Source of the DNA: Nonomuraea solani
GTDB lineage: Bacteria; Actinomycetota; Actinomycetes; Streptosporangiales; Streptosporangiaceae
Reading direction: 5' to 3'
Assembly (NCBI RefSeq): GCF_900108335.1
Contig: NZ_FNVT01000008.1
Location: 124,001-188,000 of the forward strand
Length of the DNA: 64,000 nucleotides
Shown here piece by piece: positions 1 to 8,325 of the stretch (position 1 is its first letter; each line of letters starts with the position of its first letter). The notes beneath the pieces were generated by a model, which saw nothing but the letters and a program-made list of their open reading frames with translations, searched no databases and was not told the DNA's origin. A program made the position numbers and the translations under genes.

Positions 1-718
1 CCTGCTGCAGCAGCGCCCGCGCGTGCAGGGGCACGCCCTTGGTGTGCTCGTGCAGCCGCTCGGCCGCCTGCGGCGTCAGCCGTACCGGGCCCAGCCGGGC
101 GCTCAGCGTCTGCAGCTCACGGGCGGCCAGCCCGCCGAGCGGCAGCCGGAGCGCGTTGCCGCCGCGCAGAAGCCGCCGCAACCCGTCGGGCAGCCTGGGG
201 TGATCGCTCTCCCTGGCGATCAGGATGGCCAGCACCCGGTCGGTACGCAGCCGCCGCAGCGCGAACGTCAGCGCCTGCAACGAGGGCAGATCCGCCCAGT
301 CCGCCCCGTCGATGGCGATCACCACGGGCGTGCTGCGCTGCAGCTCGGCCAGCAGCTCCAGCAGCGCCGCCCCGGCCACCAGCGGATCGACCCGCGCGGA
401 GGCGCCTGGCCCCACGGTGAGCGCGTCCGGCACCGGCTGCGCCTGCGCCGCCAGTTGCCCCAGCACCCCGTACGCCAGCTCCGACTCCCCGTCGTCCCCG
501 CTGACCTCCAGCACCACCGCGTTCTCGATCGCGCACAGGAACTCCCCGGCCAGGGCGGTCTTGCCGATCCCCGCCGGCCCCTCCAGCACCACCAGACTGG
601 AGCGGCCCTCACAGACACGGCCCAGTTGGGCGTGGAGGACCGCCAGCTCACGGCACCGGCCGACGAACTGTTCGTCGCGGGAGCGCTCGGGTCCGTTGCG
701 TAAGGCGCGGGCTGCCAT
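1..718 (-). CDS. LuxR-type ATPase regulator, N-terminal part (cut by window edge)
   Basis: This is the N-terminal part of a large LAL/MalT-like regulator that reads off the left edge without a stop. After a short basic leader (MAARALRNGPERS) comes FVGRCRELAVLHAQL, the usual entry to an AAA/STAND ATPase. A Walker A motif (EGPAGIGKTALAG) follows near residues 44-56, and a Walker B-like strand (VVIAIDGADWAD) comes later. The family normally ends in TPR-like repeats and a C-terminal LuxR HTH, which would lie outside the window. The chosen ATG is preceded by GGGGGGTGAG. In-frame alternatives are GTG at 727 and ATG at 760, so the start is uncertain. It is divergent from the helix-repeat/protease pair and could regulate it, which is inference. 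Confidence 0.85.
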   Translation of the reverse strand, partial: MAARALRNGPERSRDEQFVGRCRELAVLHAQLGRVCEGRSSLVVLEGPAGIGKTALAGEFLCAIENAVVLEVSGDDGESELAYGVLGQLAAQAQPVPDALTVGPGASARVDPLVAGAALLELLAELQRSTPVVIAIDGADWADLPSLQALTFALRRLRTDRVLAILIARESDHPRLPDGLRRLLRGGNALRLPLGGLAARELQTLSARLGPVRLTPQAAERLHEHTKGVPLHARALLQQ

Positions 719-929
719 CGGACTCACCCCCCGGCCAGGATTCCCCTGACCAAGGTTCATCGTGGGCCTTGGTCCGGCGACCGTCCAGTGTCCGATTGAC
801 CCGAGTCAGCTCTTTACGTCATTAGGGAAACCCCCCGGGGTAATCCCCAGGGCGTTCCCTGATGCTCGCGGCGGGGCCCCTCCATAGCGTCCAGCGTGGA
901 CGAATGCCCCAAAACGCCGGGAGAACATC

Positions 930-1919
930 ATGCCGTCCTACATCGCAGAGGAGCAGCGGGGAACGGAGGCACGGATTCTCAACGTGCTGTTCCCCACGAT
1001 CCTCCAGGGCCTCCAGCTGACCCACCAGGCAGCGGACCAGTTCGGCGCACGTCCGCAACAACTGCAAACGCTGCCGATGGGGCCGCGGATGGAGCACCGG
1101 CCCGTGGAGTACCAGCAGCAGCGGTACGTCACTCCGGACACCTACGCCCAGCTCGCGGCCGACCGGTCATTCATGGACGTCGCGGCCGTCCTGATGCCGG
1201 TCGTCCAGGCCATCATCCCGCCGCTGGTGGAGCAGCTGCTCTCCTTCGGCCCGCCCAAGGCGGACACCGACCAGAACGAGGAGGACCGCTTCCTGCAGTT
1301 CGTGCCGCAGCTCGTCGGCACCATCACGCCGATCATGACGCAGGTGCTCCCCGGCCTGCTGCAGAACATGCGCGGCATGCGGGCCGAGCACCCCGTACGC
1401 ATCACCGACCGCGAGCTCAACCAGCGCTTCTTCGGTCCCATCCTGCAGGCCACGCTGCCCGCGATCATCGCGCAGCTCCCCGAGCTGCTCGCCATCACGC
1501 ACGGCGACCAGCGCTCGCCCGTCCGGTACGAGCGCATGCCCGGCCGCGGCCCGCTCCAGCTCATCAGGATCAGCAGGAACGACCTCGTCAACGCGCACCG
1601 GCTGCGCGACGGCGACGTCGTCTACCTGACCGAGACCCCCGCGCCGCCCGGCACCACCGAGGTACGCGTCAGCATGGCCCCCCACGGCCTGTGGTGGAAG
1701 GGCGTCCAGGTCACCGACGACGGCGACCGGCAGATCTGCTTCGTCGAGACCAACGGGGACATGCACGCCACCTTCGAGTCCAGGTCCGTGCAGACCGGCG
1801 GCACCATCGTGCTGTGGAAGGCCAAGATGTTCGGCATCCACACCCCGATGTACGTCCTCCCGACCGGTGACCTCTCACCGGACGGCAAGTGCTTCACCTT
1901 CCACTGGGCCGCCGACTGA
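930..1919 (+). CDS. Unknown protein: repeated amphipathic helices plus beta-rich C-terminal domain
   Basis: I recognise no named family. The 329-residue product has two visible halves. Residues 12-190 hold four similar hydrophobic/amphipathic helix stretches rich in P, L, I and V: residues 16-34, 83-106, 121-146 and 167-189. The last three share a pattern like F-x-P-x-L/V...P-x-(I/L)-x-x-(L/V)-P-x-L-L. Residues 198-329 look like a beta sandwich (VRYERM, LQLIRIS, EVRVSMAPHGLWWKGVQVT, CFTFHW). No signal peptide is seen. The ATG has GGGAGA 5-10 bases upstream. Its stop TGA overlaps the ATG of the downstream clostripain-type protease by one base, so the two are translationally coupled and probably act together. 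Possible roles are protease substrate, membrane-acting effector or chaperone-like partner; the sequence does not decide. Confidence 0.8.
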   Translation: MPSYIAEEQRGTEARILNVLFPTILQGLQLTHQAADQFGARPQQLQTLPMGPRMEHRPVEYQQQRYVTPDTYAQLAADRSFMDVAAVLMPVVQAIIPPLVEQLLSFGPPKADTDQNEEDRFLQFVPQLVGTITPIMTQVLPGLLQNMRGMRAEHPVRITDRELNQRFFGPILQATLPAIIAQLPELLAITHGDQRSPVRYERMPGRGPLQLIRISRNDLVNAHRLRDGDVVYLTETPAPPGTTEVRVSMAPHGLWWKGVQVTDDGDRQICFVETNGDMHATFESRSVQTGGTIVLWKAKMFGIHTPMYVLPTGDLSPDGKCFTFHWAAD

Positions 1920-3472
1920 TGGCCGGGCCCACGCTGCGGCTCGGCAGCAGAGGAGAAGAGGTCCGGCGGCTCCAGGAGCTGCTGCGCGCCCGCGGCTACC
2001 GCGTACAGGCCGACGGGTACTTCGGCGGCGCCACCTACGGAGCCCTGCTCAGCCTCCAGCAGCGCGAGGGCCTGCCCGCCGACGGCGTCGCGGGTCCGAG
2101 CACGTGGCGGGCGCTCGGGCGCACTTCGCAGAGCCCGGCCCCCGGACGCGTGGCGCACTCGAACGATCCGGCCGAGTGGAACGTCATGATCTACATGGCG
2201 GGCAACAACAACCTGTCCGACGCCGCGGGACGCGACCTGGAGGAGCTGCGCGCCGTGCCGTCGTACAACGGCGTGCGGGTCACCGTCTTCGTCAAGCGGC
2301 AGGACGCCGGCGGCCGGGCCCAGCGCATGGAGGTCGGCCCCGGCGGCGCGCCCGACATGATCGAGGAGCTGCCGCCGCGCGTCGACTCCGGTCATCCGCA
2401 GACGGTCGTGGACTTCGTCCGCTGGGCCGTCAAGCGCGCGCCCGCCAGGAGGTACGCGCTGGTGCTCTGGAACCACGGCGGCGGCTGGACCCCCGACGAC
2501 CTCGACCAGATCTACACCCAGGTCAGAGGCCGTACGGTCCGGCACGACGTGGAGACCGGCTACGTGCGGCGCGCCCCGCGCATGGCCGTGTCCGACGGCG
2601 AGCCCGCCTTCTCCGAGCTGGCCAGGCTGGCGGAGACGCCCGAGATCGCCAAGGCCGTGTTCACGACGTCGCTGAGCGAGGTGCTCAAGCTGCCGGGCGG
2701 GCAGGAGCGCGCGATCGCCAGTGACGACGGCACGCTGCACTCGCTCGACACCATCGAGCTGCGCAACGTCCTGCGGCAGGTGCACGAGGATCTCGGCAGG
2801 CCGATCGACCTGGTGGGCATGGACGCCTGCCTGATGAGCAACCTCGAGGTCTGCTACGAGATCCGCGAGCACGCGGGCGTCGTCGTCGGCTCGGAGGAGC
2901 TCGAACCCAACGACGGCTGGCCGTACACCGAGATCCTGTCCGCCATGGCGGCCAACCCGCGCATGGACGCGCGGGAGCTGGGGCGGATCGTGGTCGAGGA
3001 GTATCTGCGGAGCTACCGCACCGCGCGCCAGACCGTGACGCAGTGCGCGGTCGACGCGACGCGGATCGAGGAGTTCATGCGCGAGTTCGAGACGCTCGCC
3101 GGCTGCCTGCGGCGGCAGGTGCACATGAACCGGTCGGTCGTGGACAGCGTCCAGTCGGTCGCGACGCGCTTCCACTACGACCGGTCGCTGGTGGACCTGC
3201 GTACGCTCTGCCTGGCTCTGGTCGCCGACTCGCGGACGGACCCGACGCTCGCCTCGGTGGCCGACAAGCTGCTGGCCATCCACAACCCCGGCGGCTTCGT
3301 GATCCACGAGGCGCACCAGGGCGACAAGGTGGACGGCTGCGGCGGGCTGAGCGCGTACTTCCCGATGGAGCGCACCATCTCGCGCTACTACGGTGACCTC
3401 CAGATCGCCCAGCACACCGAGTGGGACGAATTCCTCAGAGAGTACGGAAACGCGCGTACCATCAGGCGTTAG
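1919..3472 (+). CDS. Clostripain-family (C11) cysteine protease with N-terminal peptidoglycan-binding-like domain
   Basis: This is a 517-residue clan CD (caspase/clostripain fold) protease. Residues 4-66 are a PG_binding_1-type three-helix module (LRLGSRGEEVRRLQELL, DGYFGGATYGALLSLQ, DGVAGPSTWRAL). The C11 domain begins with WNVMIYMAGNNNL at about residue 87. The catalytic His is in LVLWNHGGGW (H186) and the catalytic Cys in LVGMDACLMS (C304). The chain has no signal peptide or membrane segment, so despite the wall-type module it looks cytoplasmic, which is unusual. The start ATG overlaps the stop of the preceding helix-repeat gene. Clostripains are Arg/Lys-directed endopeptidases often activated by self-cleavage; the substrate here is unknown, and the coupled upstream protein is the obvious candidate partner. 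Confidence 0.9.
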   Translation: MAGPTLRLGSRGEEVRRLQELLRARGYRVQADGYFGGATYGALLSLQQREGLPADGVAGPSTWRALGRTSQSPAPGRVAHSNDPAEWNVMIYMAGNNNLSDAAGRDLEELRAVPSYNGVRVTVFVKRQDAGGRAQRMEVGPGGAPDMIEELPPRVDSGHPQTVVDFVRWAVKRAPARRYALVLWNHGGGWTPDDLDQIYTQVRGRTVRHDVETGYVRRAPRMAVSDGEPAFSELARLAETPEIAKAVFTTSLSEVLKLPGGQERAIASDDGTLHSLDTIELRNVLRQVHEDLGRPIDLVGMDACLMSNLEVCYEIREHAGVVVGSEELEPNDGWPYTEILSAMAANPRMDARELGRIVVEEYLRSYRTARQTVTQCAVDATRIEEFMREFETLAGCLRRQVHMNRSVVDSVQSVATRFHYDRSLVDLRTLCLALVADSRTDPTLASVADKLLAIHNPGGFVIHEAHQGDKVDGCGGLSAYFPMERTISRYYGDLQIAQHTEWDEFLREYGNARTIRR

Positions 3473-3482
3473 AAGACCACAC

Positions 3483-3542
3483 GCCGGCGATCCGCCGGCA
3501 CCGCTGGGGCTATTGCGGCCCGGGACCGGCCGCAATAGCCCC
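3483..3542. terminator. Two consecutive hairpins after the protease gene
   Basis: Positions 3483-3499 form a 7-bp stem (GCCGGCG/CGCCGGC) with a 3-base loop. Positions 3506-3542 form a perfect 15-bp stem (arms 3506-3520 and 3528-3542) with a 7-base loop. No U-tract follows. The strong second stem probably ends or attenuates read-through from the protease operon and stops exactly one base short of the putative -10 box of the next gene. Confidence 0.55.
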
Positions 3543-3555
3543 TACCTTGGTCTCA
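3543..3555 (+). promoter_or_regulatory. Putative -10 box for a leaderless transcript
   Basis: TACCTT fits the actinobacterial TANNNT -10 pattern and sits six bases before the ATG at 3555. There is no Shine-Dalgarno sequence between them. This suggests that transcription starts at the start codon itself. Confidence 0.5.
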
Positions 3556-4655
3556 TGAATCCCCTCATCAGCCGCAGGGCGCTCAACCGGGCCACCCTGG
3601 ACCGCCAGCTCCTGCTGCGCCGCACCGGCCGTCCCGTCGTCGAGGTCGTGGAGCACGTGGGCGGGCTGCAGGCGCAGACCCCGCACACCTGGTACACCGG
3701 CCTGTGGAACCGCATCGAGGGCTTCAAGGCCGCCGACGCCTCCGACCTGCTGGCCTCGCGCGCGCTGGTCCGCATCGCGCTGCAGCGCGCCACCATCCAC
3801 CTGGTCAGCGCCCGCGACTGCCTGGCCATGCGGCCGCTGCTGGAGATCGTCAACGGGCGCGGGACCCGGTCGACGTTCGGCAAGCAGCTCGCGGGGGTGG
3901 ACCTCGACGAGCTGGCGGCGACCGGGCGGGCGCTGCTGGAGGAGCGGCCCATGACGTTCGCCGACCTGGGGCGGGCGCTGGCCGAGCGGTGGCCGGACAA
4001 CGACCCGCACGCGCTGGGCCAGGGGGTGCGCTGGCTGGTGCCGCTGGTGCAGGTGCCACCGCGCGGCCTGTGGGGCAGGAGCGGGCCGGTCGCGCACACG
4101 AGCGCGGAGTCGTGGCTGGGCTTCGAGGTGCCGCCGATGACGGCCGCCGAGCTGGTGCGGCGCTATCTGGCGGCGTTCGGGCCCGCGTCGGTGATGGACG
4201 TGCAGACGTGGTCGGGGCTGACGCGGCTCGGCGAGGTCGTGGAGGGGATGGACCTGGTCAGGTTCAGGGACGAGAACGGCAAGGTCATCTACGACCTGCC
4301 CGACGCCGTACGCCCCGGCGAGGACACTCCCGCGCCGGTCCGCCTCATGTACGACTTCGACAACCTCTTCCTGTCGCACGCCGACCGCTCCAGGGTCATC
4401 ACCGAGGCGGGGCTGGCCGCCCTCCAGGGCTTCATGGGCACCAACGTGCAGCCGCGCACCATCCTGGTGGACGGCGTCACGGCCGGCGACTGGACGGTCA
4501 CCCGCGCCAAGGGCACCTCCACCCTCAACGTGCACCCCTGGGTGCCGATCTCCGTCATGGACGAGGTCGAGGAGGAGGGCAGGCGGCTGCTGGAGTTCCT
4601 GGCCCCGGACGACAAGCACGACATCGCCGTGTTCGACCGCCCGTCCAAGTCCTAG
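3555..4655 (+). CDS. HTH_42 winged-helix protein, AlkZ/YcaQ-like putative DNA glycosylase
   Basis: The 366-residue protein belongs to the winged-helix HTH_42 (PF06224) superfamily. Characterised members are AlkZ, which unhooks azinomycin interstrand crosslinks, and the E. coli YcaQ/AlkX glycosylase. The catalytic motif of AlkZ is Gln-x-Gln near residues 37-39; here VGGLQAQTPHTWYTGLWNR carries Q39-A-Q41 in the matching place, just after the first helices (RRALNRATLDRQLLLRR). Winged-helix-like segments follow across the rest of the chain (for example AAELVRRYLAAFGPASVMDVQTWSG). It is probably a monofunctional base-excision enzyme for bulky or crosslinking alkyl adducts. The gene appears leaderless. 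No genotoxin biosynthetic genes lie nearby, so it may be a housekeeping AlkZ-like type. The molecular assignment comes from motif reading only. Confidence 0.8.
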   Translation: MNPLISRRALNRATLDRQLLLRRTGRPVVEVVEHVGGLQAQTPHTWYTGLWNRIEGFKAADASDLLASRALVRIALQRATIHLVSARDCLAMRPLLEIVNGRGTRSTFGKQLAGVDLDELAATGRALLEERPMTFADLGRALAERWPDNDPHALGQGVRWLVPLVQVPPRGLWGRSGPVAHTSAESWLGFEVPPMTAAELVRRYLAAFGPASVMDVQTWSGLTRLGEVVEGMDLVRFRDENGKVIYDLPDAVRPGEDTPAPVRLMYDFDNLFLSHADRSRVITEAGLAALQGFMGTNVQPRTILVDGVTAGDWTVTRAKGTSTLNVHPWVPISVMDEVEEEGRRLLEFLAPDDKHDIAVFDRPSKS

Positions 4656-4670
4656 TTTTGCACTGCACAA

Positions 4671-4703
4671 CAACATGTTGCATACCGCTTTCGCCGGTAT
4701 GTT
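4671..4703 (+). promoter_or_regulatory. Palindromes and -10 box upstream of iclR-type gene
   Basis: CAACATGTTG (4671-4680) is a perfect 10-bp palindrome. It is followed by CATACCG...CGGTATG (4681-4687 and 4695-4701), an inverted repeat. TATGTT (4698-4703) fits a -10 box and lies seven bases before the GTG start, so the mRNA is probably leaderless. The palindromes are likely binding sites for the IclR-type regulator itself. Confidence 0.5.
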
Positions 4704-4710
4704 GGGGCTC

Positions 4711-5466
4711 GTGCCGGAACGCAACCAGTCAGCCTCGCTCAGGCGCGCCCTGGCCGTGCTCGACCACGTACGCGAGCACTCGGGCCTGTCGCTCACCCAG
4801 CTCGCCGAGGCCGTGGGCCTGTCGAAGAGCACGGTGCTGCGGCTGACCGCGCCGCTCGTCGAGGCCCGGCTGCTCGACCGCGACCGCAGCACCGGGGCCT
4901 ACCGGCTGGGGCACGGCACGCTCCGGCTCGGGCAGTCCTACCTGGCCACGCTCGACCTGCGCGCCGTGGCCGCCGAGGAGTCGCACCGGCTGATGAGCGA
5001 GGTGCGCGAGACCGTGCACCTGGCCGTCTACGACCCGCCGCACGTCGTCTACATCGACAAGGTGGAGAACGAGGCCAACGTGCGCATGGCCTCGCGCATC
5101 GGCAGCCGCGGCCCCGTCCACTCGACCGCGGTGGGCAAGGCGATCCTGGCCTGGCAACCCGAGGAGGCCCTCGCCGGGCTGGCCCTGGAGGCCAGGACCA
5201 AGCACACGATCATCGACTCCGCGCGGCTGCGCGCCGAACTGGCGGGCATCCGGCGCAGGGGGTACGCGGTGGACGACCGCGAGAACGAACCCGAGGTGCG
5301 CTGCGTCGCGGCGCCGATCTTCAACCACGACGACGCCGTCACGGCCGCCATCTCCGTCTCCGGCCTCACCTCGCGGATCACCGCCGCGCGGGTGCGCGAG
5401 CTGGGGCCGCTGGTGGCGGGGGCGGCGACACGGATCTCAAGAGAGCTGGGCAGTCAGAACCGATGA
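4711..5466 (+). CDS. IclR-family transcriptional regulator
   Basis: The 251-residue product matches the family length. The N-terminal winged helix (SLRRALAVLDHV...LSLTQLAEAVGLSKSTVLRLTAPLVEARLL) is followed by the effector-binding IclR domain (VHLAVYDPPHVVYIDKVE, MASRIGSRGPVHSTAVGKAILAW, RRGYAVDDRENEPEVRCVAAPI, AAISVSGLTSRI). The GTG start gives the best fit to family length and to the -10 spacing; an ATG at 4675 would add 12 residues lying in the operator region. The stop overlaps the start of the sugar kinase gene by four bases (ATGA), so the two form an operon. The ligand is probably the kinase substrate, a sugar acid such as 2-keto-3-deoxygluconate, which is inferred from context. Confidence 0.93.
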   Translation: MPERNQSASLRRALAVLDHVREHSGLSLTQLAEAVGLSKSTVLRLTAPLVEARLLDRDRSTGAYRLGHGTLRLGQSYLATLDLRAVAAEESHRLMSEVRETVHLAVYDPPHVVYIDKVENEANVRMASRIGSRGPVHSTAVGKAILAWQPEEALAGLALEARTKHTIIDSARLRAELAGIRRRGYAVDDRENEPEVRCVAAPIFNHDDAVTAAISVSGLTSRITAARVRELGPLVAGAATRISRELGSQNR

Positions 5467-6407
5467 CCGAGCTGGTGACCTTTGGTGAGACCATGGCGCT
5501 GTTCGCCGCCCGCCGTACCGGGCCGCTGCGCTTCGCCCGCGACTTCGACCTGGGCCTGGGCGGCGCCGAGTCGAACGTCGCGATCGGCGTGGCCCGGCTC
5601 GGCCACCGCGCCACCTGGATCGGCAGGGTGGGGGCCGACGAGTTCGGCGACCTGATCCGCGCGACCCTGGCGGGCGAGGGCGTGGACGTACGCGCCCTCT
5701 CCGACCCCGATGCGCCGACCGGCCTGATGATCAAGGGCAGGCGCACGGCCGACCTCATCGACGTGCGCTACTACCGCAAGGACAGCGCGGGCTCCCGCCT
5801 GACCGCCACCGACCTCGACCCCGGCCTCATCCGGTCGGCCCGGGTCCTGCACGTCTCGGCGATCACCCCGGCGCTCTCGGCCTCCGCCCGTGAGGCCGTA
5901 CGGGAGGCGATCGCCGTCGCCCGGACCGCCGGGGTCATGGTCTCGCTCGACGTCAACTACCGCAAAGCCCTGTGGACGCCCGCCGAGGCCGGGTCGTGGC
6001 TCCGGGAGACGGTCGGGGACGTGGACGTCCTGTTCGCCACGGAGGCCGAGGGCCGGCTGATCGCCGACGCCGCGGGTGCCGAAGCCCTGGCCAAGGCCCT
6101 GGCGGCGCTCGGGCCGAAGCACGTCCTGGTCAAGTTCGGCGCCGAGGGGGCCATGGAGCTGTCGGGGGGCGTGGTGCGGCGGGCGGCGCCGTACCGGGTG
6201 ACGGAGGTCGACTCGGTGGGCGCGGGCGACGCGTTCGCGGCGGGCTGGCTGGCGGACTGGCTCGCGGGCGCCGACCCGGACCGGCGCCTCGGGACGGCGT
6301 GCGCGGCGGGCGCGTTCGCGGTGACCTCGCAGGGCGACTGGGAAAGCCTCCCCCGCCGCGCCGACCTCACCCTCCTCACCCACCCGGCCGACGGAGTCAA
6401 CCGCTGA
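5463..6407 (+). CDS. PfkB-family sugar kinase, probably 2-keto-3-deoxygluconate kinase
   Basis: The 314-residue protein is a ribokinase-fold kinase. The N-terminal signature LGLGGAESNVAIGVARLG and the C-terminal anion-hole/catalytic motif VDSVGAGDAFAAGW (catalytic Asp in GAGD) are intact. The opening VTFGETMALFAA and the substrate lid (ADLIDVRYYRKDSAGSRL) resemble KdgK, which phosphorylates 2-keto-3-deoxygluconate in the Entner-Doudoroff/uronate pathways. It is coupled to the IclR-type regulator upstream, as is common for KDG utilisation genes. No partner KDPG aldolase gene lies next to it, so the exact sugar is not settled. Confidence 0.85.
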   Translation: MTELVTFGETMALFAARRTGPLRFARDFDLGLGGAESNVAIGVARLGHRATWIGRVGADEFGDLIRATLAGEGVDVRALSDPDAPTGLMIKGRRTADLIDVRYYRKDSAGSRLTATDLDPGLIRSARVLHVSAITPALSASAREAVREAIAVARTAGVMVSLDVNYRKALWTPAEAGSWLRETVGDVDVLFATEAEGRLIADAAGAEALAKALAALGPKHVLVKFGAEGAMELSGGVVRRAAPYRVTEVDSVGAGDAFAAGWLADWLAGADPDRRLGTACAAGAFAVTSQGDWESLPRRADLTLLTHPADGVNR

Positions 6408-6595
6408 CCTCCACCTCCCCGTCCCTTCCACCCCACCGCACTCTGGCGGAGGCCCCTTGGAAACCCCCGGGGCAAGAGGGTCCGGCCGGCCGCGCACCTG
6501 GACGGGCTGGCCCCGAGGGCGGCGCCGCCGTGGCGTCCGGCCGGTTCCGCACCAGGACGGGCAAGCCGAGCGCGTCGGAGAAGCGGGAAATGTCG

Positions 6596-6608
6596 TAGCC
6601 TGCCGGGA
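6596..6608 (+). promoter_or_regulatory. Putative -10 box for a leaderless transcript
   Basis: TAGCCT (6596-6601) is six bases before the ATG at 6608, with no purine-rich ribosome site between. It has the same geometry as the sites upstream of the genes at 3555 and 18302. The 200 bases between the sugar kinase stop and here hold no gene I can support. Confidence 0.45.
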
Positions 6609-7642
6609 TGCTCGACCGATATCTCGACGAACTGTTCCAGGCGGCCGAAGCGCGTGACGCCGATCGGCTCTTCGCGACCGTGCCGCGTTTCTACGCCGCC
6701 ACCGAAGGGGTCGATGAGGAGACCCTGTCGCGGGCGGCGGTCGCGCTCAGCGAGATCTTCGCCCGCGTCCCGCCCGGCATAGGTGTCCGGCTGGGCATTC
6801 TGGCCGGTGCGCTGGCCGAGCGCGGGGCCGATCCGATGCCGCTGGCCGAGCCCCTCGTCCGCGGGCTGACCGAGAACCTGGAGCGGGCGGCCAGGTTCGC
6901 CGTGGCGTGGCGGGAGGCGACGGGCCAGGAGCCGCCCGAGCCCGATGACGACGACCCGGGCTGGGTCGCCGACACCGCCACCCAGCTCACCGGCCTGACC
7001 GAGGGCGACGCGTTCGAGCTGGCCGACGCCTGGGCGCTCACGCACATGGCGAGCATGCCGGTCCTGTCCATCCTGCAGCTCTCAGCCCGGGTACGCGCCG
7101 AGCTCCCCGGCCGCGAACGCCTGGTCGCCGCCATGTCGGCCGTGCTGGACGACCGCGGCGACCTGGAGTGGCTGGCCGGTGTGCTGGCCGTACTCGAAGA
7201 CGAGCACCTGATCGTGCTGCACCGCGAGACCGGCCGCGGCTACGAGGTCGTCATCGGCGGCGTCGGCGACAACTTCCAGCTCCACACGCTGCTGGCCGAC
7301 GCGGTGAGCGGCCCGGCCGCCGAAGGACTGATCGAAGGGGTACGCCCCGAGCCGGAATGGGTGCTGGCCGCCACGGCGGGCCCGCCCGGCACGGAGCCGG
7401 TGCGCGGCCAGTTCAACCTGGTGGACGCCTACGGCAAGTGGATCTGGAACGAGGGTCTGCCCGCCCACATCCCGTTCCTGGACAGAGTACGGGTCGTCGT
7501 GCTCGACCCGCCCCCGTACGAGCGGTCGTGGAGCCCGGGCCGCCGCTACCCGATGATGCGCGCCACCGTACGTCTCAAGCGGATCCTCCCGGCGGACGAG
7601 GCGGCCGCCTGGACGGCCAGACTCACCCCGGAAGGAAACTAG
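6608..7642 (+). CDS. Hypothetical protein, actinobacterial type
   Basis: I do not recognise the family. The 344-residue product is acidic and soluble, with no signal peptide or membrane segment. Residues 1-150 are largely helical (LDRYLDELFQAAEARDADRLF, ALSEIFARVPPGIGVRLGILAGALAERG, LVRGLTENLERAARFAVAW). From about residue 185 a mixed alpha/beta part begins (VLDDRGDLEWLAGVLAVLEDEHLIVLHRETGRGYEVVIGGVGDNFQLHTLLAD). The C-terminal part has strands (RVRVVVLDPPPYERSW, PMMRATVRLKRILP). Its stop shares the tetranucleotide CTAG with the stop of the convergent hemerythrin gene, so the two coding regions end on the same bases. The function is unknown. Confidence 0.8.
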   Translation: MLDRYLDELFQAAEARDADRLFATVPRFYAATEGVDEETLSRAAVALSEIFARVPPGIGVRLGILAGALAERGADPMPLAEPLVRGLTENLERAARFAVAWREATGQEPPEPDDDDPGWVADTATQLTGLTEGDAFELADAWALTHMASMPVLSILQLSARVRAELPGRERLVAAMSAVLDDRGDLEWLAGVLAVLEDEHLIVLHRETGRGYEVVIGGVGDNFQLHTLLADAVSGPAAEGLIEGVRPEPEWVLAATAGPPGTEPVRGQFNLVDAYGKWIWNEGLPAHIPFLDRVRVVVLDPPPYERSWSPGRRYPMMRATVRLKRILPADEAAAWTARLTPEGN

Positions 7643-8292
7643 ACGCCCCGCACCCGGGCGACCTCTTTGCGGTACTGGCGCTTGCCCAGCAGCGTCCACA
7701 TGACCCGGGCGGGCAGCGGCAGCAGGCCCAGGAACGCCTGACGCTCCCAGTCGGTGGCGTCCTCCAGCAGCGCGCCGAGCTGGATGAGCAGCCGGTCCTT
7801 GGACAGGTGGGAGCGGCCGTACTCACCGAGCCGGTCCCACTCCTCCTTGGTCAGGTGCTGGGACACCAGGGGCAGGATCTTCTCCTCCTCCTGGTCGAGG
7901 TGGATCACGAGGTCCTCGTACAGGCGGTCGAGGGTGTCGGCCACCTGCTCCCCCGCCTTGGCGGCCGCGCCGTCCCGCCAGGCGGGGAGCAGCTCGCTCA
8001 GGGCCTCAATGTGCCCCGCCACGCTCTCGTGCTGGGCCTCCATGGTGTTGACCAGGTCGGCCTCGAACGTCACCCGGTCCAGGAGCAGCGGCCAGAGCAG
8101 CTTGTCCTCGCCCTCGTGGTGGTGGTGCAGGCCGTCGAGGATCTCCTTGATCCACGAGGCCAGCGTGGCGGCGCGCGCCGTGTCGCCGGGGGCCACCCGG
8201 CGGATGAGCTCCGGGGCGAGTTTGAGCTCGCGGCGGAACACGCGATGTACGACCACCATCTCCCAGACGGCGGGTCTGTCGTCATTAGTCAC
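7639..8292 (-). CDS. Hemerythrin HHE domain protein
   Basis: The 217-residue protein carries the histidine/glutamate pattern of a non-haem di-iron hemerythrin bundle: ELKLAPELIRRV, then LHHHHEGEDKLLWPLLL, QHESVAGHIEALSELL and LVIHLDQEEEKILPLVSQHL. Such proteins bind O2, NO or peroxide, or serve as iron/redox sensors in the cytoplasm. The C-terminal LPLPARVMWTLLGKRQYRKEVARVRG is typical of the longer actinobacterial versions. It is divergent from the catalase gene with 126 bases between the starts, so the two may share oxidative-stress control, which is inference. Its 3' end overlaps the neighbouring gene by four bases. Confidence 0.92.
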   Translation of the reverse strand: MTNDDRPAVWEMVVVHRVFRRELKLAPELIRRVAPGDTARAATLASWIKEILDGLHHHHEGEDKLLWPLLLDRVTFEADLVNTMEAQHESVAGHIEALSELLPAWRDGAAAKAGEQVADTLDRLYEDLVIHLDQEEEKILPLVSQHLTKEEWDRLGEYGRSHLSKDRLLIQLGALLEDATDWERQAFLGLLPLPARVMWTLLGKRQYRKEVARVRGV

Positions 8293-8325
8293 GGGCTACA
8301 GGGTGCGGGCCGCCGATTGCCAAAT

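Noticed and set aside
3506..3542. The 15-bp hairpin as a riboswitch or regulatory RNA
   Set aside because: It is a simple perfect stem placed between a stop codon and a probable leaderless start; a terminator or attenuating stem explains it better.
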